A stretch of 20,772 bases of DNA from Deltaproteobacteria bacterium (GTDB lineage: Bacteria > Desulfobacterota > Syntrophia > Syntrophales > Fen-1087). Both the position numbers and the translations under genes were made by a program. A model generated the notes under the pieces. The model searched no databases. It was not told where the DNA came from and saw only the letters and a program-made list of their open reading frames with translations. Of this stretch, positions 1 to 8,558 are shown piece after piece (position 1 is the stretch's first letter; every line of letters starts with the position of its first letter). The stretch lies in assembly GCA_026388595.1 (NCBI GenBank), contig JAPLJM010000199.1, positions 1 to 20,772 on the forward strand, given 5' to 3'.

Positions 1-2384
1 GCCAGATCGATCAGCTTCACGCCCTGAGTGCTGCGGTGAATCAGGGGAACCGCGTCCACCTTCACGCGGATGATGTTCCCCGTATCGCTGATCAGCATCA
101 GATCTTCGTCGCCCGTCACCTGGAGGATGCCGGAGACCATCCCCACCCGGGGTACCGTTTTCAGGTTGATGATCCCCCTGCCGCCACGGCCCTGCAAGCG
201 GTATTCCGCAACGCTGGTCCGTTTGCCGAAACCCTTTTCCGAGACCGTGACGATGGAATTGCCCTCCGTGGGGATTTCCACGCCCACAACGACGTCGTCC
301 TCATCCATGCGGATACCGATCACGCCCCGGGCCGTCCGGCCCATATCCCGCACGTCCTCTTCCTTGAAGCGGATGGCCATCCCCTTGCGGGTTCCCATAA
401 ATAATTCCTGGTTTCCCAAGGTCAACTGCACGTCAATCAGGTCGTCCCCTTCGGTGATGGACATGGCAATAATCCCGGCGGAACGGGGGTTGGAGAAGGC
501 CGCCAGTTCCGTTTTCTTCACGATCCCCTTTTGAGTGACCATGACGACGGATTTGCCTTCCAGGAAATCCCGGATGGGCAGAATCGCCGCCATCCGTTCA
601 CCCGGGGCGATGTTGATCAGATTGACGACAGCCTTCCCTTTGGCGGCGCGTCCCCCCTGGGGAATCTGGTAAACTTTTAACCAGTGGACTTTCCCCTGGT
701 TGGTAAAGATCAGGACATAGTGATGGGTCGAGGCAATAAAGATCTTTTCCACAAAATCCTCTTCCTTGGTGCCCATGCCGACCTTGCCCTTACCACCCCG
801 GTGCTGGCTTTTGTAAAGGCTCACGGCATTGCGCTTGATATAGCCGGAGTGGGAAACGGTCACCACCATGTCCTCTTCGACGATCATGTCTTCAATGTTG
901 ATATCCTCTGAACTGACGACGATCTCCGTGCGGCGTTCATCTCCGTAGCGGGCCTTGATCTCTCCCAGTTCGGAGATGATCACATCGAGAACTTTCCGGG
1001 GATCATCCAGAATACTCTGCAAAGCAGCAATCAGGCCGGTAACTTCCGTGTATTCCGCGTCAATTTTTTCCCGTTCCAGTCCGGTCAGGCGTTGCAGACG
1101 CATCTCCAAAATGGCTTTGGCCTGAACCTCCGTGAGACTGAATTTTTCACAGAGGGCCGCAGAGGCCTCCTGGGGATTTTTCGCTTTTTTAATCACCGCA
1201 ATGACCGCATCGATCTGCTGGAGGGCAATCATGAGCCCGGCCAGGATATGGGCCCGTTCCCGGGCACGGGCCAGATCAAACTGGGTCCGGCGGATCACCA
1301 CCTGTTTCCGGAAATCGACAAAACTCTGAAGGATTTCCTTGAGATTAAACACCCGGGGCTGCGCCTTGTCGATGGCCAGCATGATGATCCCGAAAGTGTT
1401 TTCCATCTGGGTATGCTTATAGAGCTGATTGAGGATGACGCCGGAAACTTCGTCCTTTCTCAGGTCAACCACGATCCGGATGCCCTCCCGGTCGGATTCA
1501 TCCCGCAGATCCACAATCCCGCTGATCTTTTTTTCTTTGACCAGCTCCGATATATGCTCGATCAGCTTCGATTTGTTGACCTGATAGGGCAGCTCCGTGA
1601 CAATGATGCTTTCCCTGTCGTTGCGGGCATTGCGCTCAATCAGCGCCCGGGCCCGGATCCGGATGATGCCGCGGCCGGTCCGGTAGGCCGAGATGATCCC
1701 CTCTTTCCCGTTGATAAAACCGGCCGTGGGGAAATCGGGACCCTGAATGTATTGCATCAGTTCATCCACCGTGATCTGCGGATTTTCGATCAGGGCAATC
1801 GTCCCGTTGACGACTTCCGTCAGGTTGTGGGGCGGTACATTGGTTGCCATTCCCACGGCAATACCGCCGGAGCCGTTGAGCAGCAGCACGGGCAGGCGTG
1901 CCGGCATGACGGTCGGCTCTTCCAGGGATTCGTCGTAGTTTGGAATAAATTCAACGGTTTCCTTTTCCAGGTCCGCGAGTATTTCCTCGGCAATACGGTC
2001 CATGCGCACTTCCGTGTAACGCATCGCCGCCGGCGGATCACCGTCGATGGAGCCGAAGTTTCCCTGGCCGTCAATCAGAGGATAGCGCATGGAAAAATCC
2101 TGCGCCATGCGCACCAGGGTGTCATAGGCCGCTACATCACCGTGAGGATGGTATTTACCGATGATATCACCGACGATGCGGGCCGATTTTTTGTAGGCTT
2201 TATTCCACCGGTTGCCCATTTCATGCATGGCAAAGAGCACCCGGCGGTGGACCGGCTTCAGGCCGTCCCGGACATCGGGAATCGCCCGGCCGATAATGAC
2301 ACTCATAGCATAGTCCATATAGGACTTTTTCATTTCCGTTTCGATATTGACCAGAATATTCTTCTGGTGAAGATCTTGATCCAT
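1..2384 (-). CDS. gyrA: DNA gyrase subunit A (3' end beyond window)
   Basis: Breakage-reunion subunit of DNA gyrase, which introduces negative supercoils with GyrB. The minus strand reads from an ATG preceded by AAGGAG (6-base spacing) and stays open to the window edge, giving 794 residues. The start MDQDLHQKNILVNIETEMKK and the block KYHPHGDVAAYDTL are typical of GyrA. AAMRYTEVRM carries the catalytic tyrosine at residue 123. The last visible residues, STQGVKLIDLA, match the last blade of the C-terminal beta-pinwheel, so only a few tens of residues should be missing. It lies 87 bases after gyrB and is probably cotranscribed. In the quinolone-resistance region the position equivalent to E. 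coli Ser83 is Val84, while the Asp87 equivalent (Asp88) is kept. Identification is secure. Confidence 0.97.
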   Translation of the reverse strand, partial: MDQDLHQKNILVNIETEMKKSYMDYAMSVIIGRAIPDVRDGLKPVHRRVLFAMHEMGNRWNKAYKKSARIVGDIIGKYHPHGDVAAYDTLVRMAQDFSMRYPLIDGQGNFGSIDGDPPAAMRYTEVRMDRIAEEILADLEKETVEFIPNYDESLEEPTVMPARLPVLLLNGSGGIAVGMATNVPPHNLTEVVNGTIALIENPQITVDELMQYIQGPDFPTAGFINGKEGIISAYRTGRGIIRIRARALIERNARNDRESIIVTELPYQVNKSKLIEHISELVKEKKISGIVDLRDESDREGIRIVVDLRKDEVSGVILNQLYKHTQMENTFGIIMLAIDKAQPRVFNLKEILQSFVDFRKQVVIRRTQFDLARARERAHILAGLMIALQQIDAVIAVIKKAKNPQEASAALCEKFSLTEVQAKAILEMRLQRLTGLEREKIDAEYTEVTGLIAALQSILDDPRKVLDVIISELGEIKARYGDERRTEIVVSSEDINIEDMIVEEDMVVTVSHSGYIKRNAVSLYKSQHRGGKGKVGMGTKEEDFVEKIFIASTHHYVLIFTNQGKVHWLKVYQIPQGGRAAKGKAVVNLINIAPGERMAAILPIRDFLEGKSVVMVTQKGIVKKTELAAFSNPRSAGIIAMSITEGDDLIDVQLTLGNQELFMGTRKGMAIRFKEEDVRDMGRTARGVIGIRMDEDDVVVGVEIPTEGNSIVTVSEKGFGKRTSVAEYRLQGRGGRGIINLKTVPRVGMVSGILQVTGDEDLMLISDTGNIIRVKVDAVPLIHRSTQGVKLIDL

Positions 2385-2405
2385 TACGTCTCCTTCACGA
2401 TTGCT

Positions 2406-2423
2406 GCATCTGTCATCAGATGC
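2406..2423 (-). other. Hairpin in the gyrB-gyrA gap
   Basis: GCATCTG and CAGATGC form a perfect 7-bp stem around a 4-base loop, about 22 bases before the gyrA start codon. No T-run follows on either strand, so it is not an intrinsic terminator. It could be an mRNA processing or translational control element, or a protein-binding palindrome. The structure is seen; any role is inferred. Confidence 0.45.
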
Positions 2424-2471
2424 GTCTCAAGCCATTCCGGGATTGACCGTTTAACTCAAAGGGTGAGGTCA

Positions 2472-4967
2472 TTAGACATCGAGATTTGATACAAACAAGG
2501 CGTTTTTATAGATAAAATCGCGGCGCGGTTCTACCTGGTCCCCCATCAGGGTCGTAAAAATTTCATCGGCTTCCACGGCATCCTCAACACGCACTTGTAG
2601 CAGCGTCCGCTTTTCCGGGTTCATGGTCGTCTCCCATAACTGCTCGGGGTTCATCTCGCCGAGACCTTTATACCGCTGTACCGACAGCCCTTTTTTACCG
2701 GCATTGACCACATAATCAATCAGGCTGGGCATGCTGCCCAACTCGATTGTCTTGCCGCCGTTGGTCGTATCCTCTGCGGCAACCCGGTAGGGCGCTTCCC
2801 CCAGAACCGCCAGCTGATTGATCAGGGTCTTGACTTCCGCGAATTTCGGCGTCCGGACCGTATCTTTATCGACACAGGTGGTCAGACGGCGGCCATCCTG
2901 CAGGATGGTGAAGACCATTTTATATAAACCGTGCTCCTGATCCATGTCTACGGTAAAGTCGATGGATTTTTCTGCAAAGTCCAGGGTTGGTGTGTTGGAT
3001 TCGTCATGCATATCCTTGACAGGACCTGCGGCCATGGCTGTTCGTTTTGCGACCCGGGTCAGGGCCTCTTCACTTTTGAAATCGCCGTCGGTAAACGCGG
3101 GATCTCCTGCCAGAATCCGGATAATTTCCCGGTTCTTGTCTTCTTTTTCAAATTTATTCAGGATGCTTTCGATCCGGATCATTTTTTTAAGATAACCGGC
3201 GAGCCGGTTCCCCGTAATGGTTGTTCCGTTTTCCAGGCAGATCTGAATCTTGTTGACACCGTTTTCCAGGACATAGGCCTTCATTTCATCTTCATTGTGG
3301 ATATAGATCTCATTTTTCCGTTCACTGACCTTAAAGAGCGGCGGCTGGGCAATAAAGAGATATCCCCGTTCCACCAGTTCCCGCATCTGGCGGAAAAAGA
3401 AGGTCAAAAGCAGGGTCCGGATATGGGAACCATCCACATCGGCATCGGTCATGATAATCACTTTCTGGTATCTCAACCGGCTGATATCAAAATCGCCCTG
3501 GCCGATGCCGGTTCCAAGGGCGGTCACAATGACCTTGATTTCCTCATTCAGCAGCATCTTGTCGAAGCGGGCCTTTTCCACATTCAGAACTTTTCCGCGC
3601 AGCGGGAGAATCGCCTGATTTTTCCGGTCCCGCCCCTGCTTGGCGGAACCACCGGCAGAATCCCCTTCTACCAGATAGATCTCACTCCTGGCTGGATCCC
3701 GTTCCTGGCAGTCGGCCAGTTTCCCGGGCAGAGCGCCCACCTCCAGCGCGGTTTTCCGCCGCGTCAGTTCACGCGCCCGGCGGGCGGCCTCCCGTGCCCG
3801 GGACGCATCCAGGGCCTTGCTCAGCAACTGTTTGGCAATGGAGGGGTTTTCCTCAAGATAGGTTCCAATTTTTTCATAGACGATCCCTTCCACCAGCCCC
3901 TTCACTTCGCTGTTGCCCAGTTTTGTTTTTGTCTGTCCTTCAAACTGGGGGCTCTTAACCTTAACACTGATGACACAAGTGATTCCTTCGCGCAAATCCT
4001 CTCCCTTGAGGGACTCCTTGCTGTCTTTAAAAATCTTGTTATTGACGGCATAATTATTAAAAACACGGGTCAGGGCAGAGCGGAAACCGATCATATGGGT
4101 GCCGCCCTCGGTTGTATTGATGCTGTTGGCAAAGGAAAAGATATTCTCGGCATAGGTATCGTTATACTGGAGGGCGACCTCCACATAACAGTCTTCCCTG
4201 GCCCCGTCCACATAAATGGGATCCTTGTGCAGGACCTTCTTGCTGCGGTTCAAATACTCTACAAAGGAAACGATTCCCCCCTTGTAGAAAAACTCGCTTT
4301 TTTTATCCGTTCTTTCATCCGTGAGGGTGATTTTCACCCCCGGATTTAAAAATGCCAGCTCTCGCAGGCGGTTCGAAAGAATATCAAAACTGTAATCCGT
4401 TTCTTCAAAAATCTCCTCATTGGGTTTGAAGGTGATCTTCGTTCCCCTGCCTTTTGTCTTTCCGATCTGCTCGAGCGGCGCGGTGGGTACACCATTCATG
4501 TAGGACTGGGTGTACACATTGCCGTCCCGGCGCACTTCCAATTCCAGCGTACCGGAGAGGGCATTTACCACGGAAACGCCCACACCGTGAAGTCCACCGG
4601 ATATTTTATAGCTTTCATTAGAAAATTTGGCGCCGGCGTGAAGCTTCGTCAAAACCACTTCCGCTGCCGATACCCCTTCCGTTTTATGAATCTCCACGGG
4701 AATACCGCGCCCATTGTCATCAACCACAATACTGTTATCGACACGAATCCTTACGGCAATATTATCGCAAAATCCCGCGGAGGCCTCATCGATGCTGTTA
4801 TCCACCACCTCGTAGACCAGATGATGGAGGCCTTCTTTGCCCGTACTTCCGATATACATGGCCGGCCTTGTCCGAACCGCCTCCAGGCCCTCCAGAACCC
4901 GGATACTGTCAGCGCTATAAACCTGACCGTTTTCTTTCACTTGTTTTAAGTCCATTTCACTCATCAT
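2472..4967 (-). CDS. gyrB: DNA gyrase subunit B
   Basis: ATPase subunit of DNA gyrase, 831 residues. The GHKL ATPase domain is at the N-terminus: YEVVDNSIDEA near residue 52 holds the catalytic Glu and the Mg-binding Asn, and VDDNGRGIPV lies near residue 82. The Toprim domain follows with YLVEGDSAGGSAKQGRDRK, PLRGKVLNVEKA and DADVDGSHIRTLLLTFF. The C-terminal tail has the QRYKGLGEMNPEQLWETTM block that contacts GyrA. The length and the segment of about 170 residues between the Toprim motifs and the tail match the long, Gram-negative-type GyrB rather than the roughly 640-residue Gram-positive type. Two adjacent ATGs (4967 and 4964) could start it; the upstream ribosome site is weak. It follows dnaN by 53 bases with no recF between. 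Confidence 0.97.
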   Translation of the reverse strand: MMSEMDLKQVKENGQVYSADSIRVLEGLEAVRTRPAMYIGSTGKEGLHHLVYEVVDNSIDEASAGFCDNIAVRIRVDNSIVVDDNGRGIPVEIHKTEGVSAAEVVLTKLHAGAKFSNESYKISGGLHGVGVSVVNALSGTLELEVRRDGNVYTQSYMNGVPTAPLEQIGKTKGRGTKITFKPNEEIFEETDYSFDILSNRLRELAFLNPGVKITLTDERTDKKSEFFYKGGIVSFVEYLNRSKKVLHKDPIYVDGAREDCYVEVALQYNDTYAENIFSFANSINTTEGGTHMIGFRSALTRVFNNYAVNNKIFKDSKESLKGEDLREGITCVISVKVKSPQFEGQTKTKLGNSEVKGLVEGIVYEKIGTYLEENPSIAKQLLSKALDASRAREAARRARELTRRKTALEVGALPGKLADCQERDPARSEIYLVEGDSAGGSAKQGRDRKNQAILPLRGKVLNVEKARFDKMLLNEEIKVIVTALGTGIGQGDFDISRLRYQKVIIMTDADVDGSHIRTLLLTFFFRQMRELVERGYLFIAQPPLFKVSERKNEIYIHNEDEMKAYVLENGVNKIQICLENGTTITGNRLAGYLKKMIRIESILNKFEKEDKNREIIRILAGDPAFTDGDFKSEEALTRVAKRTAMAAGPVKDMHDESNTPTLDFAEKSIDFTVDMDQEHGLYKMVFTILQDGRRLTTCVDKDTVRTPKFAEVKTLINQLAVLGEAPYRVAAEDTTNGGKTIELGSMPSLIDYVVNAGKKGLSVQRYKGLGEMNPEQLWETTMNPEKRTLLQVRVEDAVEADEIFTTLMGDQVEPRRDFIYKNALFVSNLDV

Positions 4968-5020
4968 TGCTTTTCTTCTTCCCTGACACTTTTCATTTGC
5001 ATGTTATCGAACCAAAATCA

Positions 5021-6136
5021 CTAAATCCGTAACGGCATAATAATACAAAAATGCTTATCATTATCGACAGATCGTATCACCCCCGGTTTCATGCCGCTTC
5101 CTATTTCAAAAATCATATTTTTTTCTTCGATCACTTCAATGGCATCAATGATATAATTCACATTGTACCCTACCTGAATCTCGCTGCCAGAATAGATGAC
5201 CTCAATTTCATCATTCGCTTCACCCACATCCGGGTTGGTCGAATTCAGAATCATTTTACCTTCCTGCATATGAACGATCACCCCGCTGTATCGCTCGCTG
5301 GAAATAACGCTCATCCGTCGCAGGGCATGTAAGACCGTATCCTTTTCAAACTGGACAACAACCCCTTTTTCAATGGGAATAACCCGGCGGTAATCGGGAT
5401 ATTCAGCATCAATTAAACTTACTTTCAGCATCGTATGGCCCGTCTTGATAACACACATCCCCTGCTGTACACCGATCGATATATCGCCCGCTTCACCTTC
5501 TAAAAGCTTTCTGATTTCGAAAACGCCTTTTCTGGGGATAATGATGCCCTTTTCAAGTTTGAGAAAGTCCTTATCTCCCGAATAAACACTCACCAGCGCC
5601 AGCCGATGACCATCTGTCGCGACCGCCTTCAAAACACCTGGTTTTTCGGCTTCCGAGTCAAAAAACACACCGTTGAGATTTTTCCTGATTTCATCATTGG
5701 ACATGGAAAAAGCGGTCTTCAGAATCATATCCTTCAACATCTGCCCGCGCATCTTGTAAAAATTGACGTCTTCGCTGACGACAACAGCCGGAAATTCATC
5801 TGCCGCGATCCCGGGAATTTTATAAATGGCTTTCTTTGCAGTCAACGTGACGACATATTGATCATTTCTTTGAAAGTGGATCGTATCACCCTGTATTTCC
5901 CTAATCATTTCATATATTTTTCTGGCAGAGATGGTCACTTCCCCCTCTTGGACAACCTGGGCTTCATAGTCTGCCACCAGACCGATTTCCCTGTCTGTGG
6001 CAACAATTTTAATCCCTGTCTGTGAGGCCCTGATCAAAACATTGTTCAAAATCGGCATGGTGGTCTTTTTTTCCACAATGCCCAAAGTTTTCTGAATACC
6101 GTCTAAAAATGTATCTCTCCCAATGTTAAATTCCAT
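5021..6136 (-). CDS. dnaN: DNA polymerase III sliding clamp (beta subunit)
   Basis: Ring-shaped processivity clamp of the replicative polymerase, 371 residues, the usual family length. The N-terminus MEFNIGRDTFLDGIQKTLGI is followed by the typical KKTTMPILNNVLIRA. TDGHRLALV sits near residue 175 in the second clamp domain. The end, CIIMPLRI, matches the conserved MPL(R/K) tail that helps form the partner-binding pocket. The start has a purine-rich site (AAAGGACGGGGA) upstream. It follows dnaA across a 163-base gap that is a candidate replication origin. All three clamp domains appear complete. Confidence 0.97.
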   Translation of the reverse strand: MEFNIGRDTFLDGIQKTLGIVEKKTTMPILNNVLIRASQTGIKIVATDREIGLVADYEAQVVQEGEVTISARKIYEMIREIQGDTIHFQRNDQYVVTLTAKKAIYKIPGIAADEFPAVVVSEDVNFYKMRGQMLKDMILKTAFSMSNDEIRKNLNGVFFDSEAEKPGVLKAVATDGHRLALVSVYSGDKDFLKLEKGIIIPRKGVFEIRKLLEGEAGDISIGVQQGMCVIKTGHTMLKVSLIDAEYPDYRRVIPIEKGVVVQFEKDTVLHALRRMSVISSERYSGVIVHMQEGKMILNSTNPDVGEANDEIEVIYSGSEIQVGYNVNYIIDAIEVIEEKNMIFEIGSGMKPGVIRSVDNDKHFCIIMPLRI

Positions 6137-6299
6137 AAGGTTCCCCGTCCTTTCATTAACTTGTTTTTAATATTTCCTTATTATTAAATAAAATAGAATT
6201 ACTAGTAGATCCTGTTGATGTCTGTTCATGAACGATAATTTCTGTGATATTGAATGTGTAAATCCCATTACGCTGTTGACAACAACTGTTCATGAAATG
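6137..6299. other. Candidate oriC (dnaA-dnaN intergenic region)
   Basis: This gap carries an AT-rich stretch (about 6157-6203) that could serve as an unwinding element. It also has a cluster of 9-mers on the plus strand: CTGTTGATG at 6212, CTGTTCATG at 6222 (10 bases apart, one helical turn), CTGTTGACA at 6273 and CTGTTCATG at 6286. CTGTTCATGAA occurs twice exactly (6222 and 6286), and GTTCATGAAC at 6224-6233 is a perfect palindrome. No copy matches the classical DnaA box TTATCCACA. Location between dnaA and dnaN is a common oriC position. The dnaN promoter must also lie here or upstream. The origin assignment is inference. Confidence 0.5.
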
Positions 6300-7649
6300 T
6301 TAGTGCTGGTGTTTTAAAAAATCTTCGATTTCTTCAACCAGGTCCTTGATCTTTACATCCGTTTCTAAAATCCGCTTCATTTTGTTGTTGGAATAAATAA
6401 CAGTTGAATGATCCCGTCCCCCGATTTTTTCGCCAATATCGGGAAAAGATGAGTCGGTCAGCTTTCTGGCCAGATACATGACAATCTGTCGTGAAAGAAC
6501 AATATTCTTATTTTTTTTCGGAGATTTAATGTCGGAGATCTTTACACCTGTTTTTATTGAAACAGCCTTGACAATATCATCGATGGTAATATCGTCTTTT
6601 TCTAATTGTTTAATGATTTTTCTCAACACTTCTTTTGCCAGATCCAGGTCGATTTCCCTTTCACGCAGAGAGGAATAGGCGGCAATGCGAATCAGAAATC
6701 CTTCCAGCTCACGAATATTGGACTGTGCATGCGATGCAACGTAGTGAGTGACATTTTTCGGCAATACAATCTTATTTTCATGGGCTTTTTTTTCAACGAT
6801 GGCGATTCTGGTTTCGATATCCGGTGCCTGGATATCGGCGATCAGCCCCCATTCAAACCTTGACCGTAACCGACCCTCCAGATTCGGGATATCCTTTGGA
6901 AATTTGTCACTGGTGACGACAATCTGTTTTCCGGAATCATGGAGGGTGTTGAAGGTATGAAAGAACTCCTCCTCGGTTTTCCCCTTACCGGCAATAAACT
7001 GAATGTCATCCATTAGAAGATAATCAATATTCCTGTATTTATCTCGAAACTTCGGCATTTTATCGTAGCGAATCGAGTTCACCAGTTCATTTAGAAATTC
7101 TTCCGCAGAGACATAGACAACATTCATATGTTCATACAGAGACAAAGCGCGAAGCCCGATGGCGTTCAGAAGATGCGTCTTACCCAGGCCCACACCGCCG
7201 TAAATAAACAGGGGATTGTAATTTTTTGCCGGCTGTTCCGCCACAGAAACAGCTGCGGCGTGGGCAAATTGATTGCTTGCTCCGACGACGAATCTTTCAA
7301 AATTATAGCCCTGGTTGAGAGAAGTATGAAGTTTGATACGCACAGGCTTCTTGGTGGCTGCCGTTGTTGACTTGTCCGGAAGCTTCCCCTGCAGCACCGA
7401 AGAACCACCGTCTTCACTGATCGTGAAGTTGACGAAGAGTTCAACGCCGGCAACAGAAGACAGGGCCCCGGCTATGATCGGGCGGTAATTTTCCATCAGC
7501 CAGTCTTTGAAGAATTTATTGGGTACGGAAAGATAGATCTGATTGCCTTCCAACAGATTCACTGTAATCGGCCGAATCCAGGTGTCAAAATTCTGCTGAC
7601 TTATTTTATTCTGAATAATATTAATACTTTTATCCCAGAGAATGTCCAA
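6300..7649 (-). CDS. dnaA: Chromosomal replication initiator DnaA
   Basis: AAA+ ATPase that binds DnaA boxes and melts oriC; 449 residues. Domain I (WDKSINIIQNKISQQNFDTW) is at the N-terminus, then a short variable linker around residues 78-110. The AAA+ core has Walker A GGVGLGKT at 151-158 and Walker B LLMDD at 211-215. Domain IV ends with the DnaA signature GGRDHSTVIYSNNKM at about 410-424. The start is a TTG: AAAGGTG lies just upstream with good spacing, and the protein begins MDILWDK as expected for the family. A non-ATG start is common for dnaA and limits its expression. parB lies 53 bases upstream and dnaN 163 bases downstream. Confidence 0.97.
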   Translation of the reverse strand: MDILWDKSINIIQNKISQQNFDTWIRPITVNLLEGNQIYLSVPNKFFKDWLMENYRPIIAGALSSVAGVELFVNFTISEDGGSSVLQGKLPDKSTTAATKKPVRIKLHTSLNQGYNFERFVVGASNQFAHAAAVSVAEQPAKNYNPLFIYGGVGLGKTHLLNAIGLRALSLYEHMNVVYVSAEEFLNELVNSIRYDKMPKFRDKYRNIDYLLMDDIQFIAGKGKTEEEFFHTFNTLHDSGKQIVVTSDKFPKDIPNLEGRLRSRFEWGLIADIQAPDIETRIAIVEKKAHENKIVLPKNVTHYVASHAQSNIRELEGFLIRIAAYSSLREREIDLDLAKEVLRKIIKQLEKDDITIDDIVKAVSIKTGVKISDIKSPKKNKNIVLSRQIVMYLARKLTDSSFPDIGEKIGGRDHSTVIYSNNKMKRILETDVKIKDLVEEIEDFLKHQH

Positions 7650-7702
7650 TTTTTACACCTTTATAAACAGCCCTATCAACATCTGTTGATAACTAACGGG
7701 GA
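7650..7702. promoter_or_regulatory. Inverted DnaA-box-like pair between parB and dnaA
   Basis: TATCAACA (7674-7681) and TGTTGATA (7684-7691) form an inverted pair separated by two bases. Extended, CTGTTGATAA at 7683-7692 reads TTATCAACAG on the other strand, one base from the classical DnaA box TTATCCACA. TTATAAACA at 7661-7669 is a weaker match. These sites are in the leader of dnaA and could mediate autoregulation or form part of the origin. Binding is inferred. Confidence 0.5.
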
Positions 7703-8554
7703 TCATTCATCCATCAGGACTTTGATCAATCGGTCTAAATCTTCGGCCGAATTAAAAAGAATCTCGATCCGACCGGCTTTCTTCTGATTCAAATAAATTT
7801 GCACCCTGGTCATCATGATCTTGGAGAGATTTCGCTCCACATCCACGACATAGGGGTCTTTTTTCATTTTTTTCTTTTCCGGCCCCGTCTTTTTTAAATT
7901 TTGCAGCAGGCGTTCGGTATCCCGGACGCTGAGCGCATTCTTTAAAATGGTCTCCAGAATTTTCAACTGTTCTTTTGGAGAATCAATCCCCAGCAATGGC
8001 CTTGCATGACCACTGGTTATTTTTTTTCCAATTAGGGCATTCTTGACCGGCCCCGGCAGTTTAAGCAGACGTAGCGAGTTCGCGATCGTTGACCGGTCCT
8101 TGCCGACACGGTTGGAAAGGTCCTCCTGGGAGAGACCGAACTGGCCGGTTAAGGTCTGATAGGCCTCTGCCTCTTCAATTGGGTTCAGCGCTTCCCGCTG
8201 GATGTTTTCAATCAGGGAAAGCTCGGCGACCTCAAGGTCCTGCGCCTTCCGGATGATCACGGGGACTTTTTGTAAGCCGGCTTTCTGGGCTGCCCGCCAG
8301 CGACGCTCCCCGGCGATGATCTCATATCCCCTTGCCGTTTTTCTCACAATGATGGGCTGAATAATACCGCTTTTTTTGACCGATGAGACCAACTGCTGCT
8401 GGTCTTTGTCATTGAAATCCCGTCTCGCCTGGAAGCGGTTGGGCGAAAGTTCTTCAATGCCGCAAATCACAAAAGCAGGCCGGTCGTTAAAGCCTTCCAG
8501 CAAATCGGGAAACATGGCCCCGAGGCCTTTACCCAAAGAGTTTTTCGGCGACAT
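7703..8554 (-). CDS. parB: Chromosome partitioning protein ParB/Spo0J
   Basis: Centromere (parS)-binding protein and CTP switch that loads as a clamp and works with ParA; 283 residues. The N-terminus SLGKGLGAMFPDL is the usual ParA-stimulating motif. The ParB/Srx-type domain contains QPIIVRKTARGYEIIAGERR, with GERRWRA at 82-88 as the conserved CTP-binding box. The helix-turn-helix lies in the SQEDLSNRVGKDRSTIANSL segment, followed by LLGIDSPKEQLKILETIL. The C-terminal dimerisation domain includes the leucine-rich end DRLIKVLMDE. The start codon is 4 bases after the parA stop, so the two are translationally linked. I saw no canonical parS site in this window. Confidence 0.95.
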   Translation of the reverse strand: MSPKNSLGKGLGAMFPDLLEGFNDRPAFVICGIEELSPNRFQARRDFNDKDQQQLVSSVKKSGIIQPIIVRKTARGYEIIAGERRWRAAQKAGLQKVPVIIRKAQDLEVAELSLIENIQREALNPIEEAEAYQTLTGQFGLSQEDLSNRVGKDRSTIANSLRLLKLPGPVKNALIGKKITSGHARPLLGIDSPKEQLKILETILKNALSVRDTERLLQNLKKTGPEKKKMKKDPYVVDVERNLSKIMMTRVQIYLNQKKAGRIEILFNSAEDLDRLIKVLMDE

Positions 8555-8558
8555 TGCC

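Noticed and set aside
1092..2489. 465-codon plus-strand open frame opposite gyrA
   Set aside because: It lies wholly antisense to a clear gyrA, lacks family motifs, and is a by-product of the codon bias of that gene. The same holds for 2931-4349, 12458-13423 and 14469-15458.
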